NCBI GenBank assembly: GCA_035771175.1
Contig: CM069593.1
Location: 40,919,741 to 40,983,740, forward strand
From: Paratinospora sagittata
Taxonomy: Eukaryota; Streptophyta; Magnoliopsida; Ranunculales; Menispermaceae
Reading direction: 5' to 3'
Length of the DNA stretch: 64,000 nucleotides
The translations under genes and the position numbers were made by a program. Of the stretch, positions 11,801-26,800 are shown piece after piece. The number at the start of each line of letters is the position of its first letter. Within the stretch, counting starts at the first letter, position 1. A model generated the notes under the pieces. It saw only the letters and a program-made list of their open reading frames with translations. It ran no database searches and was not told the DNA's origin.

Positions 11801-14800
11801 TCCAAGGACTCCTCCTATATGCTTTTCTAGAACCGTTTTCAATTTTCAGTTATACTAGAAACAAAAAGTTAAATAGGTTTTGAGGAGGTTGGAGTCTATC
11901 ATTTATACTTTTTTCGTAAATGATTTTTTTTGTAATAAATGAAACAAAGATTACAAATATCTGAAATAAGATTGGGAATTAGTGTCTTTCTCAAAGAGCT
12001 GTTGGATAGGACTTAGATATCCTTGAGAGCTTATATCCTCTTAATTGCTTTTGAATACTAATACTCTCCTTAGAAAAGTGTTTGGTTAGGTTGTTTGAAA
12101 AGTTTCAAAAATTGCTTTTGAATAGAACTCTAAAATTTGTGAAGGAAATAAGAAAACAACTTTTTGCTATTTGTTTATTTTTTGAAAGGAAACTCTAAAA
12201 ACTGTTTTTAAAAATTAAAACTATTGTTTTCAAAGACAATTTTTGAATGCTGAATCAAACATGCCCTAAATTTCCTTACAAATGTCCCAAATAACTGCTC
12301 CTAAGTTGAAATCCATCAGCTTCATGGCTCATGTCTTTTTCATTAGTCCTCTACAAGGCCAATATGATGTGCTTAAAGTTGATTGCAGACTGAGTTAGGT
12401 ATGGATCAGGCAAGGATGAATGGAAATAATTTGATTAGCGTTTCAAAATAGAGAAAATCTGCCACTTCCTTTGGTCCATAGATTGGCGTTTTCACTTCTT
12501 CCTCTATTTCTGGTTGTATTTACTATTTACTATTTGCCTATGATTCAATGTTCTAAGATACCAGACGATTTTCATTAAATCGATTTTAGAGTTCTTCTGC
12601 ATTTACTTGTTCAGTCTTTGACTAGGGTGGGAGGGCTGTCGCTTTATGCATAAACTTAAATTTGTGAAGTTCAGACTCAACAGGTGGGGCAAAGAGGTGT
12701 TGGGGTGGGAGTCCATGAGGAGAGTTGAGCTCGAAAAGTCGATCATGGAGCTGGATAGGAAGGAAGGGAGTCCTGATTGGAACGAAGTTCTTGCCCACGA
12801 ACATTCCTTAGCAAAGGCAGAATTGTGGAGACTCTGTGTTAGAGACGATCGGGTTGCCATGCTGAAATCACGGATTCAATGGTTTAAGGATGGCGATTCT
12901 AATTCCAAATTTTTCCATAGACTTATGAGTGGGAGGAGATCGCTAAATACGATTTCCAAATTGGAAAGGGAGGATGGGTCCCGTATTGAAGAGGATGGGG
13001 AGATTGTAGAGGAAGTTCTTAATCACTTCAGAGGGGTCTTCTCAAAAAGTGTGGAAAGTGCCTGGGGTGTGGATGGTATTGAGTGGCATCCAATCTCGGT
13101 GTCAGAGTGCGAGGTTCTTGAGGTTCCTTTTTCTATGGAGGAGGTGCAGTCTGCAGTTTTTGATTGCGAAGGTTCCAAGGCTCCTGGGCCGGATGGTATG
13201 ACTATGAGTTTCTATCAAAGTTGTTGCGACATCATCAAGGATGATCTCATGAAGGTGCTAGCGGAGTTCTTTCATAATGGGGTCATGAATGGCTGTACTA
13301 ATGAAACATTCATTTGTCTCATCCCAAAGAAGAATGCGTAGAGGAGGGTAGCTGACTTCAGGCCTATCAGCCTTACCACGTCTTTGTATAAGATTATTGC
13401 CAAGGTCTTGGCTAATAGGTTGAAGGAGGTTTTACAGGGTACCGTGTCTGTGAACCAGATGCATTTATTAAGGGGCGTCAAATTATGGATGTTGCTCTCA
13501 TTGCAAATGAATTGGTTGAAGATTATAGATCTTCCAAGAAGGGAGGGGTGGTGTTTAAGCTTGATTTTGCTAAGGCGTATGACATGGTTAATTGAGATTT
13601 CCTTGATTATGTTTTAAAGATGAAGGGGTTCGGGCCTAGATGGAGGATGTGAATCCAGGGATGCCTACATTATGTGTCCTATTCTGTTTTTGTCAATGGT
13701 CGTCCCCAAGGCAAGATTGCGGGCGAGAGGGGGCTAAGGCAAGGCGACCCTCTTTCCCCCTTCCTATTTACCCTAGTGGTGGACGTTTTAGGGAGGATGT
13801 TGGACTCAGCTAGGGAGTCTAAATTGATTGCAGGGTTTAGGACTGGTCGAGAGAGGGTAGAGGTTACCCATCTTCAATTTGCAGATGATTCTTTGCTCTT
13901 CCTCGAGGGTGATGATAGATGCCTTCGTAATGCAGCTATGGTGGTTGAATGCTTTTGTTGGATGTCTGGGATGGTGTTTAATATGGCTAAAAGCCAAATG
14001 GCTGGCATTAATGTTTGCCCAACTTGGTTGGGGGAGGTGGCTAGTGGAATTGGGTGTGCTACTAGTGGTTGGCCTATGAAATATTTAGGTATGCCACTAG
14101 GTGGAAATCCCTCTAAGATTGATTTTTGGGAGCATGTTCTCTCAAAGGTTGCAAGAAGATTGGATGGGTTGAAGAGAAGTTTTTTATCTAAAGGCGGGAG
14201 ACTCACTCTGATAAAGTTTGTTCTTGATGCTCTTCCTACTTACTATTTGTCACTGTTCCGGATTCCTAGAAAGGTGGTGGCTTGTATTGAGAAGGTGATG
14301 AGGGATTTCTTGTGGAAGAATGATGTCTCATCGCATGGGTCTCATCTAGTGGCTTGGAATGTTGTCCAAAGGAAGGTTGAGGACAGTGGTTTGGGGATAG
14401 ACAACTTGTTAGCTAGGAACAAGGCATTGGTTGGGAAATGGTTGTGGAGGTTTCCTCGAGAGTCGGATCGGTTATGGGGGAGGGTGATCCGGAGCAGACA
14501 CGGTTTTAGGGATCAAAGGGCCGCGGGTTTAGCCTCTAGAGCTACTTTTAGAAGCCCTTGAAAACTTATTTCGTCTGTATACCCATTCTTTGCCCCTATG
14601 GTGCGGCTCAAGATTGGCAAAGGGGATTCCATTCGTTTTTGGGAGGATGTATGGTGGGGGGGCGGCTTCCTTCCAATCTCTGTTTCCTAACCTCTATCGC
14701 CGTTCTTTTCTCCACAATAGGCCGATCGTAGACTTCGTCCGTAATCCTAGGGATTCTATTTTATCTTGGGATCTTTAGTTGGGGGCTGCTCTTTCTTCTA

Positions 14801-17800
14801 GGGAGGAGGCGGATTTGGTGTCCTTACTTGGGGTGTTTGATGAGTGTTATCTTTCTGGGGACAATGATAGAACAATATGGCCATGGGATTCTTCTGGATT
14901 GTTTACCACTAAATCCTTCCTCTCCTCTATTCTCTCTGTGCCCGATGGTTTTCCTTTTCCTAGCCATAGTTTTATTTGGAAGGCCCACGTGCCTTCGAAG
15001 GTCAGGTTTCTGGGTTGGGTGGCGTCTCATGGGAAGATGAACACTAGGGATATGATGCAGAAGAGGTTCCCATCTATGTGCTTGTCTCCATTTTGGTGCT
15101 TTCTTTGTAGGAGGGAGTTGGAGTCAGTTAGTCATATTTGTTGGCATTGCCCGTTTGCCAATGAGGTATGGAGTAGATGGCATTACCATTTTCCTGTCAT
15201 GGGTGATGACGAGGTTACTACGGATAGCATTGGTCTTTTTCCCTTTATTCAGAACATTCATGCTACGTGGCGTGAAGACTGGAAGGTTGTTTGTTTGGCT
15301 GTTTTATGGTTTGTATGGAAGGAGCTGAACAACTGAGTGTTTCATGACGTCTTTTCCTCGGCGGCTACTGTGTGGGAGAATTCACATTTCTTAGTGTCTT
15401 TTTGGGTGGCAAATAATTGTTTTTCTAATGGGTTTGGGTTGGGAGCTTGGCTCAGAGAGTGGGCTGCTTTTTGTACTTAGTCAAAGGTGTGCCTCTATGA
15501 GGTTTTGTACAGATTGATTATATCCTTTACCACATATATATAATACAATACACTTTTAGTTTCTTTTTAAAAAAAAAAGGAAAAAAAAAGAAAAAAAGGA
15601 AGAAGAAAGAAAAATGCTCATAGTCCTATTTTGCTTCTAATTTTCGATGTATTCTTTTTTTTTTTTTTTTTTCCTTTCATTACTTGTTCCTATATTTGTA
15701 TCAATTATTTGTGCTCTTTTGTATGCATGCACATTTATGTTTTAAACATAATTGATGCATTTTGTGAACCTTCTTTCCCAATGGTTTAATTTCAATAGTG
15801 GTTTTGTTGCAGTAGGGGAAAAGAGCGAGTTAATGACAAGAAGAGATGTAAGGAATATTGCAATTGTTGCTCATGTAGATCATGGAAAAACAACTTTGGT
15901 TGATGCAATGTTGAAACAAGCAAAGGTAGCATCAAAAATCTTGTTTTGATGTGTTCTCATAGTGTGCCCCTATTGAAACATGTGTGCTTGTGCTGAGATA
16001 TTACAAGAAGTTACATAAAAAATTCTAAAATTTCAATTTAACTTTGCTTAGTGTTTGAATCAATTAGTTTAGAATATGCAAATGCTTAGTATTTGGATGC
16101 AAATCTGGATAAGTGATGCATTATGAAACTTGGGGCTTCCATTTAACATCGTATATAATTCCTTATTTCCAAAATCCTTCTGGAAATTCCAAAATTGGAT
16201 TAAAATTTGTATGTCCATTTGACAGATATTTCATTTCATATCGGTGGTTATCTTAAAAACATATTTATTTTTAGGGTCTTGTCTTTGTACATTCTACGTC
16301 AAAAATCTTGGTCATTATGATTCGCATCAATTAGGAGTATTATCTCTTCTGTATACGGAATTCTGGAATATATTCAGAAACCAATTTCTGGAAATTTCAT
16401 GACTATTAGTACTTAAAAATTTATGTACATTGTTGCTTGAGTGCTATCCAACCATTGATATTTCATAGCATTGATATAACTGTCACTTTGTGTAGGTGTT
16501 CCGTGATAATCAATTTGTGCAGGAAAGGGTAATGGATTCAAATGATCTGGAACGTGAAAGGGGGATTACTATACTCAGCAAAAACACATCAATTTCTTAT
16601 AAGGATACAAAGATAAATATAATTGACACTCCAGGACACTCAGACTTCGGTGGTGAAGTGGAGCGTGTCCTTAATATGGTTGAAGGGGTTCTTTTAGTGG
16701 TAATGTATCTGGATTGCATCTTACTTGATCATCATTACTGTAAAGGTCGCGTTTTTATGAATTTAGTTTCAGGCAATAATTTATTTCTGATGTTCAATAT
16801 GATTAATGTTTCTTTTTGTTAGCATGTGGATTTGATAAAGTCAAAGGACCTCCTGGAGAGCATTCTTTTTGCATGAAAAATTGTTGAGCACCTATTTTTC
16901 AAATGAGTCAGTGAGAGTGTTGTATAAAATCCTATGTAGCATAAATATCAAACCTTTTTTATTTTCATTGTTGTAGTTTTGTAAATTTCTCTCCTAAATA
17001 AGTTGTGCAGTACTATTTGAATGGTTACCGAAAAGAATCAAAAGATATTAAACCAATTTCATCTTCTTCTCCTCTTATCTTATCGACTTGCTTATGTACA
17101 AACCATGAACTAGTAAAAACCTCTTATTTCTCTTTGATGATAAAAGGATATCAACAAAAGCTAGAAGAGAAAATTCAGACATGCACAAGTTGTTTTGGTT
17201 TTTCTTGGGGTGGATATTTGCACATGGCAAGCTTAGCACTACAGGCATGTTTCTGATTTCTTTCCCCACAAGAGACATTCTTCCTTCCAAGTTGAGAGAT
17301 CATTGGAAAGTGGTTATTTTTGTAGTCGTGAAGAACTTTGGGAAAGGAAAGAAATTCTAGGATTTTTGAGGGGACTGATAGAGAGTATTTAGCTTCCCTT
17401 TAGATATGCACTTGTATACTTTCAAACGAGTACAGGATTAGTGAGTGGCTTCAGGATTGGGGACCTAGATGGCTTGTATGTAACGAGCCCTAGGAGAAAT
17501 TCTTGCTACTTGCTTGTGTTCTAGCCACTTGTACTCTGCTTTTTTTAACATATTTATTGATTTCTAGTTTTTTAAATTTGGGTGCTATTTATGCTAATGA
17601 ATTTGAAATACTACGTGATCATAAGCTGATGGGGACTAGAAGAAGAGCCATTGGTTGAGACAATTGATTCTAATTTATGTGAAGAACTATATAGTTGGAA
17701 GCCTAATAAAGATATTTTGGGTGAGAATGAGGCTAAAAATAAATAATAAGGCTCTTTTGATGATAATGACAAATTAGTGGTGACAAATTAGTGGTGACAA

Positions 17801-20800
17801 CAATTTTCTTACATTTGTTTTTGACGATTATACCTTCGCCTATTTTGAGAATACTTGGAAAATGTTTTCTTATAATTGGATTGTAGCAACTAAAAGAATG
17901 CTTGATGATTAGATGAAAAACATGTTCATATATCCATATATAAAAATTCAAAATTGTGCAAATTATAAAGGGTTTAAAATTTTAAAGTGATGAGTCATGT
18001 GATGAAATTGTGGGAGAGAATAATGGAGAATTGAGTAAGAGTTGAAACCTTGGTGTTGGACAATCAATTTGGATTTATGTTAGGGAGGTCTACCATGGAA
18101 GCTATTTATTTAATAAGGAGATTGATAGAAAGTTATAGGGAACAAAATAAAGACCTTCACATGGTCTTCATTGATCTTGAGAAAAATTATGATAGAGCAT
18201 CTAGAGAAATAATTAGGTAGGTTCTAGGGAAAAAAAATACAAATAAGCACACTGACCTGATTCAGTGTATGTATAATGAAGTGATAACCATTGTCAAAAC
18301 AATAGTAGGAGAAAGTAGTGAGTTTCTAATAATATTAAGTTTTTTTTTTTTTTTTTGACAAGAAACATTATATATTATATTAGTATAATAATACAAATTA
18401 AAATTATATACAATTGGACGAGTTGTTCATTTGCTCTCACTATGGGCAGTTCAATATAGGTCCCCACCTCTTAAGCCACTCACCCAGACCTAGACCTTTT
18501 CCAATTTTGCTAGTACTAAACCACAATGAAGCCATAAAAAAAGATGACTCCCGAACCCCTTCGACATCTCTTTCTTTACCCTAAAAATGTGATTGTTCCT
18601 TTCCTTCCCAATTGACCATATAACATAAAACACAGTGACCCTCCAATAGTCAAACATGTTACGTGGCCATGAATTGCACTCCAAAAATTCCCACAAGCCA
18701 TCACCATTTGGGAGTGCCTCCCTCTGTAGATGAACCCTCTATTTCTCCCATAGAAACTGTGTGAAATCACATTGCATAAAGATGTGGTTACAAGACTCAT
18801 TTGCCTGTTTGCAACATATAGTAAGTTTATACCTAGAATCTTCCTTACGTCATTACTTCTAGCACTAGTTGTGGTGAATTGACTAAACATAGAAAATGTT
18901 CTATTATGTATGTTATTGCTGATGAAATAATGCTGACTGATCAAACTAAATCCAGAGTGAGTGCTAATTGCTAAGCTAGAGGTTTGGAAAGAGGCTCTAG
19001 AATCTAAAAGGCTCAAGATTAGTAGGACTAAGAAGTCTAAGATTAAATATGTTAAATGTAAAATTTAGTGAAAGTAGAAATACAAATGAAATGACAGTGA
19101 AGATTAAAAGCCAACAAATACTAATGGGTGAAACTTAAGTTATATGGACTCTGATATTCATTAAGAAGGGGAATAGGCGAGGATGTGAACCATAAAGTTA
19201 AAGTAGGATGGGTAATTAGGTGGACTGTTTTTGGAGTATTATATGATTGATATGTCCTATTGAAGTTAAAAGGAAAGTTTTATAAAACCGTCATTATGCT
19301 AGCCCATGCTCTATGGACAACATTTTGGGCAATAAAGAAGCAACACGTTCACAAAATAAGTGTAATGAAAATGTTAAATTGTGAATGTTATGATGGATAT
19401 GTGTAAATCACTAAAAGATAAAATTAGAAATGAGCATAATTGAGAAATAGTAGGAGTGGCCTCCAATTGGAGCTAAAATGAGAAAATTAATTAAGATGGT
19501 CTGGATACATGCATTGAGGATCTTTGGATCAGCTAGTTAGGAAGAGTGACCTATTAATAATCCACATGAATGATAGAAGTAGAGGAAGACTTGAAACAAT
19601 ATGGATAGAGATAATCAAGAAAGATATAACAACTTGCAATTTAAATGTTGACTTAGCCCCTGATACAACGGAGTGGAGGAAGCAAATTCATGGAGCCAAC
19701 CCCATGTAGAAAAGACTTTGATGAGTTGAGTTGGTTTTTGACGATTATGATATCTACTATATGAAATGGCAGAATGTGCACATAATGTTAATGGTCTTTT
19801 TTATCTTTTCTTGTCACTTATGAATGATGATAAGTTTATAAATCATGAGCTAAAATCAAAGGTTGAAACTTAGTTTAGGAGATCCAATGTTTGTTCAAAT
19901 TTCAAAACCAGAATTGGCTATGTATTTTTGCTAAAGCATAAATTTGTGGCCTATTACATGGTTATAGTGATTCTTCATTATGTTCCTCCTAGTTGACGTT
20001 TGATCCAAATCATACAATTGTGCCAATTAGATTTTCTTGGAAGTTGCCAAATGTTTGTGTGTGTGTGTGTGTATATCTGTGTTTCTGTGCAACAACACAC
20101 TTCCTTTTTGTCTAGATAAGTTCTAACCTGTTTCTTCATTATGCACATTGTAATTCTCATTAATTTTTGCTAGTTTTGTTTTTCTGACTGTGACTTCACT
20201 CTTCTTTTAGGTAGATTCTGTAGAGGGTCCAATGCCTCAAACAAGATTTGTTTTAAAGAAAGCTCTAGAATTTGGTCATGCTGTTGTTGTAGTTGTGAAT
20301 AAGATTGACAGACCTTCAGCTCGCCCTGATTTTGTGATCAATTCTACATTTGAACTCTTTATTGAATTGAATGCCACTGATGAACAGGTGATTTTATAAA
20401 AATCATTCACTATGGAACATCCTTTGACATTTTTTATATTCATGTCATAATTTGAGCGTAACCTCCAAGCCATTGCATTTTGGATGCAGTGTGATTTTCA
20501 GGTTATATATGCTAGTGGCATCAAGGGAAAGGCTGGTTTATCTCCAGAAAATTTGGCTGATGATCTTGGACCACTTTTTGAGGCTATTGTTAGATGCATA
20601 CCTGGACCAAGTATTAAAAAAGATGGTGCACTACAGATGCTTGTTAGTGATTTTTCTTAATTTGGATAACGTAGTAATCAGCCATTTTCATCAAATAGAA
20701 TAGTTAATTATGCTATAGCAAACACACACACACCATTCTCTTCTTTGGCTCACTTTACCTAAACCCTCTTCATTCATTTCTTTGTCGGTGAATCATCTAT

Positions 20801-23800
20801 TTGAGTTTGTGAATCATCATCTTCTTCCTATTTCTAGGCACTAGTTCTTGTCTTTTCCTTTTTCATTCTATTCATTCAGTTTCCTTGATTTTTCTATTGT
20901 TACGGAGAAAAGAGGAATCTATGGGATTGTGTTGCTATTTACAGAGAGGATTATATTCTTAGGAATTGCCATATTGTTGCTATTTAGAAGTTGTTATGTT
21001 TAGCAGATACTAAAATTGTAAAAGTTACCATGTGCGTGAACAACTCTGTATGTCTATTTATACGGTGCTCTTCCATTGAGACACCACGAATAAGAAATAT
21101 TCTCTCCTCTTCTCCCGTGGACGTAGGTCATAGAGCCGAACCACGTTATATTTCTGTGTTCTTATTTTATTTTTTTTACAACATAGTATCAAAGCTTTAG
21201 GCTCGTACAACTGGGAATATTTTTTTCTTTCAGCCTTCATTGCCAAAAATTTTTGTCGGCCTTCATTGCCGAAATCCTCTTTGTTAGCCTTCATCACCGG
21301 AATCCTCTTTGGCGGCCTTCATCGTCGTTGCTGCCGGAACCCTCCATCTCCATCGCCGTCGCTGCCTTCATCGCTGGCGTGCAAACACCTCGTTGCAGTA
21401 CCCACCTAGTACCGTTGTCGTTGCTCGTTGCATCTCTGCCGCCGCTGGAATCTCTTTTGTCGCTGCGCAACTCTATCTCCTTTGCCGCTGCTGTGTTTCT
21501 GCATCGCTGCCATCGTCGTACCCCCAAACCTCTGATTCTTCGTTGTGCTGCTGCTGCGTTGCTGCATTGTGTCATTCTCTTCTTTAGTTGCTTCATCTGC
21601 TTCTTCTTCTTACTAGTTTTCTTCTTTTTCTGCTGCATTTGTGTTTTCAGCTCTTCTTTGCACCTCTCTTCTCTTGTTTCTTTTCCCTTTCTTTCTTTCT
21701 TTCTTTTCATTTCTTTTACTTATTTTTTCTTTTTTTCGTAACCTAAAAAAAAAAAAAAATGTCAGTCATTTTAGAAACTGTGTAGTCTAAAGAAACAGTC
21801 TCAAACATGGAGAAATGGGAACTACCAAATATACAAGTAGCATACAAACTCAAAGGGAAAAATTACCTAAAGTGGTCTCAACTGGTTCATACCTTTTTAA
21901 AAGGTAAAGGGAAATTGAGTCACCTTCTGGGCACTAGACCAAAACCTGGAAATCCTCAGTTTGCAGCATGGGATAATGAAGATGCATCAATAATGGCGTG
22001 GCTATTGAATTCAATGACGCCAGATATCAGTAATATGTGCATGTTCCTGACTACCACTAAAGATATTTGGGACACCATTCACCAAACATATTCCAAGGCA
22101 CATGATGCAACCCAAGTGTATGAAATTGAGGTTAAAACTGGAGCAACAAAACAAGGAAACAAGATAGTCACAGAGTATGCCAATATACTAAAAAATCTCT
22201 TGCAGGAACTTGATCAATATCGATGTATCGAGACTAAATGCCCTGAAGATGTTGTAGTTATTAAAAACTACATTGAAAAAGATTGGGTCTATGATTTTTT
22301 GGCTGGACTCAATACTGAGTTTGATCAAGTGAGAGTTTAGATTCTTAGCAAAGAGTTGCCAACCCTGAAAGAGACTATCTCTGTTATTCGAACTGAAGAA
22401 AGTAGAAGAAGTGTTATGCTCGCACCTCAGAAGATGGAAGGTTTAGCTATGGTTGCTAATCGGGGGTTATGATTAGAAAACAAGCACTCCAAGAGCTGAA
22501 TCATCAAAGGTCCTACACCGAGATAACATGGACAACGTATGGCGTGCTTGTCGTCAGAAGGCCAGACATACTAGAGAGAAGTGCTAGAAACTTCATGGTA
22601 AGCCGTCAACATCCAATAAAGAATGGGGCTACAAAGGAGGATAACAGAAAAACAGTGGACAGACACACTTATCCATTGAACCGCTAGTTGCCAAGGAATC
22701 TTTGGAACAAGTAGGATTCAATCATGATGAGATAGAGCTGCTACGCACTCTACTTGGTACTCTTGACAAGCCCTCAGGTACCTGCTCATTAGCCCATTCA
22801 GGTGAGTTCCCTATTTCTATTGGATTCAAAGTCTCAGATAAATCATTTTTCAACTCTTGGATTATAGATTCTGGAGCCATTGATCACATGACCAACTCTT
22901 TCCATATATTTCACACCTATAACCCATGCCCAAGTACTCAAAAAATAGCCACAGCTGATGGGTCTTTAACCACGGTTGCAGGCATAGGAGATGTTCACCT
23001 TAGCCCAACATTTACACTTAGAAATGTACTTCATGTACCAAAACTCTCCACTAATCTTGTCTCAATACAAAAGCTCACTCATGATCTAAGTTGTAATGTG
23101 ATTTTTTATCCTACTCATTGTGTATTTCAGGACCAAGATTTGGGGAAGACGATTGGACTTGCTTGTTGGCCCAGGTATATCCAAGAGGGGGTGAATTGGA
23201 CACTTAGACAATTTAAATTAATGCAATGACAACTAAATAAGTGCGAAAAAGTAAATCAATTAACACAATAGATTTAGAGTGGTTGGGCTACTTGCCTACG
23301 TCCACTACCTAACCTCCTCAGTTAGGATTTGAAACCTCTTCACTAAGGGATTCTCTTACGAGTGAGAATTTAACTGTTACACCTTTTCTCAACTTCCCGG
23401 TGTGAGAACAACTGTTACAATGCTCAACTTGCAGGCTTGAGACCAACCTAAACCTCTCGACTTACAGGCTGGAGAACTACCTATACCTCTCGACTTACAG
23501 GCTAGAGAACTACCTATCTCAACTTTTGGGTGTGAGACTAACCTAAACCTTTCTCAATTTACAGGCTTGAGAACAACCACTTGTTCGAAAAACAAAGTTG
23601 AGAACTCAACAGTTTATATAACTACTGTTACAACTCGATACAGTATACAAGATATGAAATGAAGTACAACTGTATCCTATGAACTATCTCTCAAATTTCT
23701 CTTTTAGCAAGAATGATAAATGATTAAAACAGTGCTGGAAATTTGAGTGAAAACAGTTCAGTAACCTTCAAATAGATTTTCAAAGAAAGTTAGAGATTAA

Positions 23801-26800
23801 GCTCAGTATGAAAATCTTTTGAATAAATAGAGTTTCAAAGAAGACACTTTGAAAAACTAAAACAGTTTAAGCTCTGAAATCAAATTGAAAATTCGACTAA
23901 CTTTCAAAAGTATTTACTTTGTGAATTTTTTGGTGTGTGATTTGAGTCTAAGCGTTGGTATATATAGGCTCAGTAGAAATGAAGTTGTTGATCATTTGAA
24001 TTTGAATTTCAAAATGATCGTTTACTCACAACAGCTAGAATCTTTCACGGAGATGGAAAATGCAATCTTCACGAACATTTTGGTTCTTTTCAGATTACAC
24101 GAATAAGGAAGGTTTCAGGAATCGTGATTTCGTGTATCAGAGGAAATCTTTGACAAATCTGAAAATGTTTTTGTGCATAAAAAGTTTTGAAAAAGTAAAT
24201 TGAAAAAGTGCAAGTTTCAGCTTTGTGACAGCGTTGGATTAACGTCCTGATTGGTTAATCAACGTCCTGACGCATAAAACAACTTTGTTGTTTTGTTCTT
24301 TGAGGGCGCTCATGGACCATAAGCGTCCTGCTAAACTGTGAAGTGAGGGCGCTACTTGATCGTAAGCGTCCTAACTTTCTTATCGATTGAAAACGACTAA
24401 AAGCTATGAGGGCACTAAACAACAGTTAGCGTCCTGCTTTGTTTTAGCATACTTAAAGTCACGTGGGCGCTACAAATGTGTAAGCGTCCTGAAGTTTTAA
24501 AACATTTTAAAACAACTGAAAACATAAGGGCGCTGCTAGGTGATGAGTGTCCTGATGTTTTATCTTATAAAAACGATAAGTACGTTGAAGAAAGATCAGC
24601 GTCCTGAGAGTTACTAAGTTGGTTCTTAAGTGAGGGCGCTCCTGTTCAAGTAGCGTCCTGAACGTTTTTCAACTTATAACTGTCAGCATCCTTAAAGATT
24701 AAATCATTAAAAGCTTGAAAAATAGTAAGCGAGCTGATGTAGAATCTGCGTCTTGACAAGTTTACTGGTTGACTTAATGAGGGCGCTACAAATGAAGTAA
24801 GTGTCCTGATTGATAAGTACTTATTCAACCATGAACTCTATCATTGTCCTAATGTATTATCAGTGTCCTGACTTATCAAATCTAAGAGGGCGCTGCTAAG
24901 ACATTAGTGTCCTGATAGACACTTAAAGACTGTTTCTTAAAAACGATTTAAGCCTTTCAAAACTTATTTAAATCAAACAAAGATTCAATCAAATCAAACA
25001 TTTAAAATGATTAAGAATTTAAATCATTTGAAAAACCTTTCAAATATATCGATCAAAACGTGATATTGAGTAAATCTTGCTGAGAATAATTTGATCGATA
25101 GATTTACATTCTAAGTAATGAAAATCTTGAGGCTCTGAACATTTACATTTAATAGACTTGTAAGCTCTTTTTTTTATCTTTAATCTTGATAAATCTGAAA
25201 CACTTAACATGATCATTAGATACACAAACATGAGTAGTTTGAAATCATCAAAACATTCTCATGGTTCCTTGAGATAACATTGCTAAGGAACAAGACAGGT
25301 TGTATTACCTCGAGTCATTTGTGCAACATGTCAAGAGCCCCTCCACACTTTTATTTGAACAACATCTTTCCAATAAAGACCAAATCTGGCTTCATCACTG
25401 CCGACTCGGGCATCCTTCCTTTCGAACCCTTAAGGTCATGTTTCCCTCTTTATTTAGGACACTAGATATTGAAAATTTTCATTGTGATGTGTGTGAAATG
25501 GCAAAACATAAACGTGTAATTTTTTCAATTAGCAATGAAAAAAGTTCTAATCCCTTTGATCGTATTCATAGTGGTATTTGGGGTCCCGCTCCTACTCCTA
25601 ATGTTTCTGGCGCACGTTGATTCGTGTCTTTCATTGATGATTGTACAAGAGTCTCTTGGATCTTTTTACTCAAACACAAATCTGATGTGAGCCTTGTTCT
25701 CCCACATTTCCATAGTATGGTCCAAAATCAATTTGGAACTAAAATAAAAAAATTTCGATCTGACAATGCAAAAGACTATTTTAATCAAGTCTTAACTCCA
25801 TACTTTCAGAAGGAAGGAATCATTCACGAATCATCCTGTGTCCACACCCCACAACAAAACGGTGTCGCTGAGCGGAAAAGTGGCCACCTCCTAGATACAA
25901 CCTGAGCTTTCTTGTTTCAGAACAACGTGCCTAAGTCCTATTGGGGGGAAGCCCTCCTAACTGCAACACATCTCATCAACCAATTACCCTCTCGGGTCCT
26001 TGACTTTAAGAGTCCAATGGAATTGTTATCCCAGTTTTTTCCTGACCTGAAAACATCGAACAATCTTATTCCTAAAGTCTTCGGTTGTGTCTCTTTTGTC
26101 CATATTCACCATCCACATAGGCGGAAGTTAGATCCAAGAGCTCTCAAGTGTGTTTTTGTGGGGTACTTCTCAACTCAAAAGGGATACAAATGCTACCATC
26201 CACCGTCTAAAAAATTCTTTGTCTCAGCGGATGGCACTTTCAATGAACGTGAGTCTTATTTCCCTGCTCCTTCTCTTCAGGGGGAGAACTCCATCATGGA
26301 AGACGAGGATCGGGATTTTTTCCTCTATAACCCTTTTTCCATTGACCTCTCATTCATACCATCTTCTACACCTGAGTCATCTGCATCCGCACCTTCAGAA
26401 CCTAGTGATAACCAAAGTGGGGAACCCGAGCCGTCTGCTCTTGAGGATCGAATGACTGGACAAGTGTACTGATGGAAGAAAACTACAGTCTCTGAACTTA
26501 TGCAAGTCCAAGAATATGAACCAGCTCCTGGAAATGGGGTAACAGTCTCTGACCCTCTCTTACAAACCCCTTCAGAACCTCAGCCCCAAACAAAGATTGA
26601 TCAAAACCTCCCTATTGCCATTAGGAAGGGAACTAGGGAATGCACTAAACGTCTCTTGTATCCAGTTTCCCATGTTGTGTCGTTTGAAAAGTTTGGTCCG
26701 TCTCATAAGAGTTTTCTTACTAGCTTGAACTATATTCAAATCCCTACCTCTTTATTCGAGGCTTTATCTAATGAAAATTGGAAACAAGCCATGAATGTGG

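Larger units (their letters stand above)
23164..25279 (+). mobile_element. Solo LTR nested in copia
   Basis: It starts TGTTGGCCC and ends GATAACA, with TTGCT duplicated on both sides (23159-23163 and 25280-25284). Removing it rejoins GKTIGLA with [10 protein letters not shown] of copia. It is 2,116 bp, with no coding region, primer site or second LTR seen, so a solo LTR is the best reading. It carries two families of short dyad repeats. Confidence 0.85.

Noticed and set aside
12646..15336. Host genes for reverse-transcriptase-like proteins
   Set aside because: The motif order is that of L1 ORF2 with stops, 5' truncation and an A tail; it is a retroelement remnant in an intron.
21253..21741. 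Long plus and minus open frames before copia gag
   Set aside because: They are low-complexity triplet-rich leader sequence (Ser/Phe/Arg/Lys strings) between the primer site and gag.
24228..24915. CRISPR-like array
   Set aside because: The repeats are short dyad arms with irregular spacing, no leader or cas genes, and lie inside a plant LTR. CRISPR is not a plant system.
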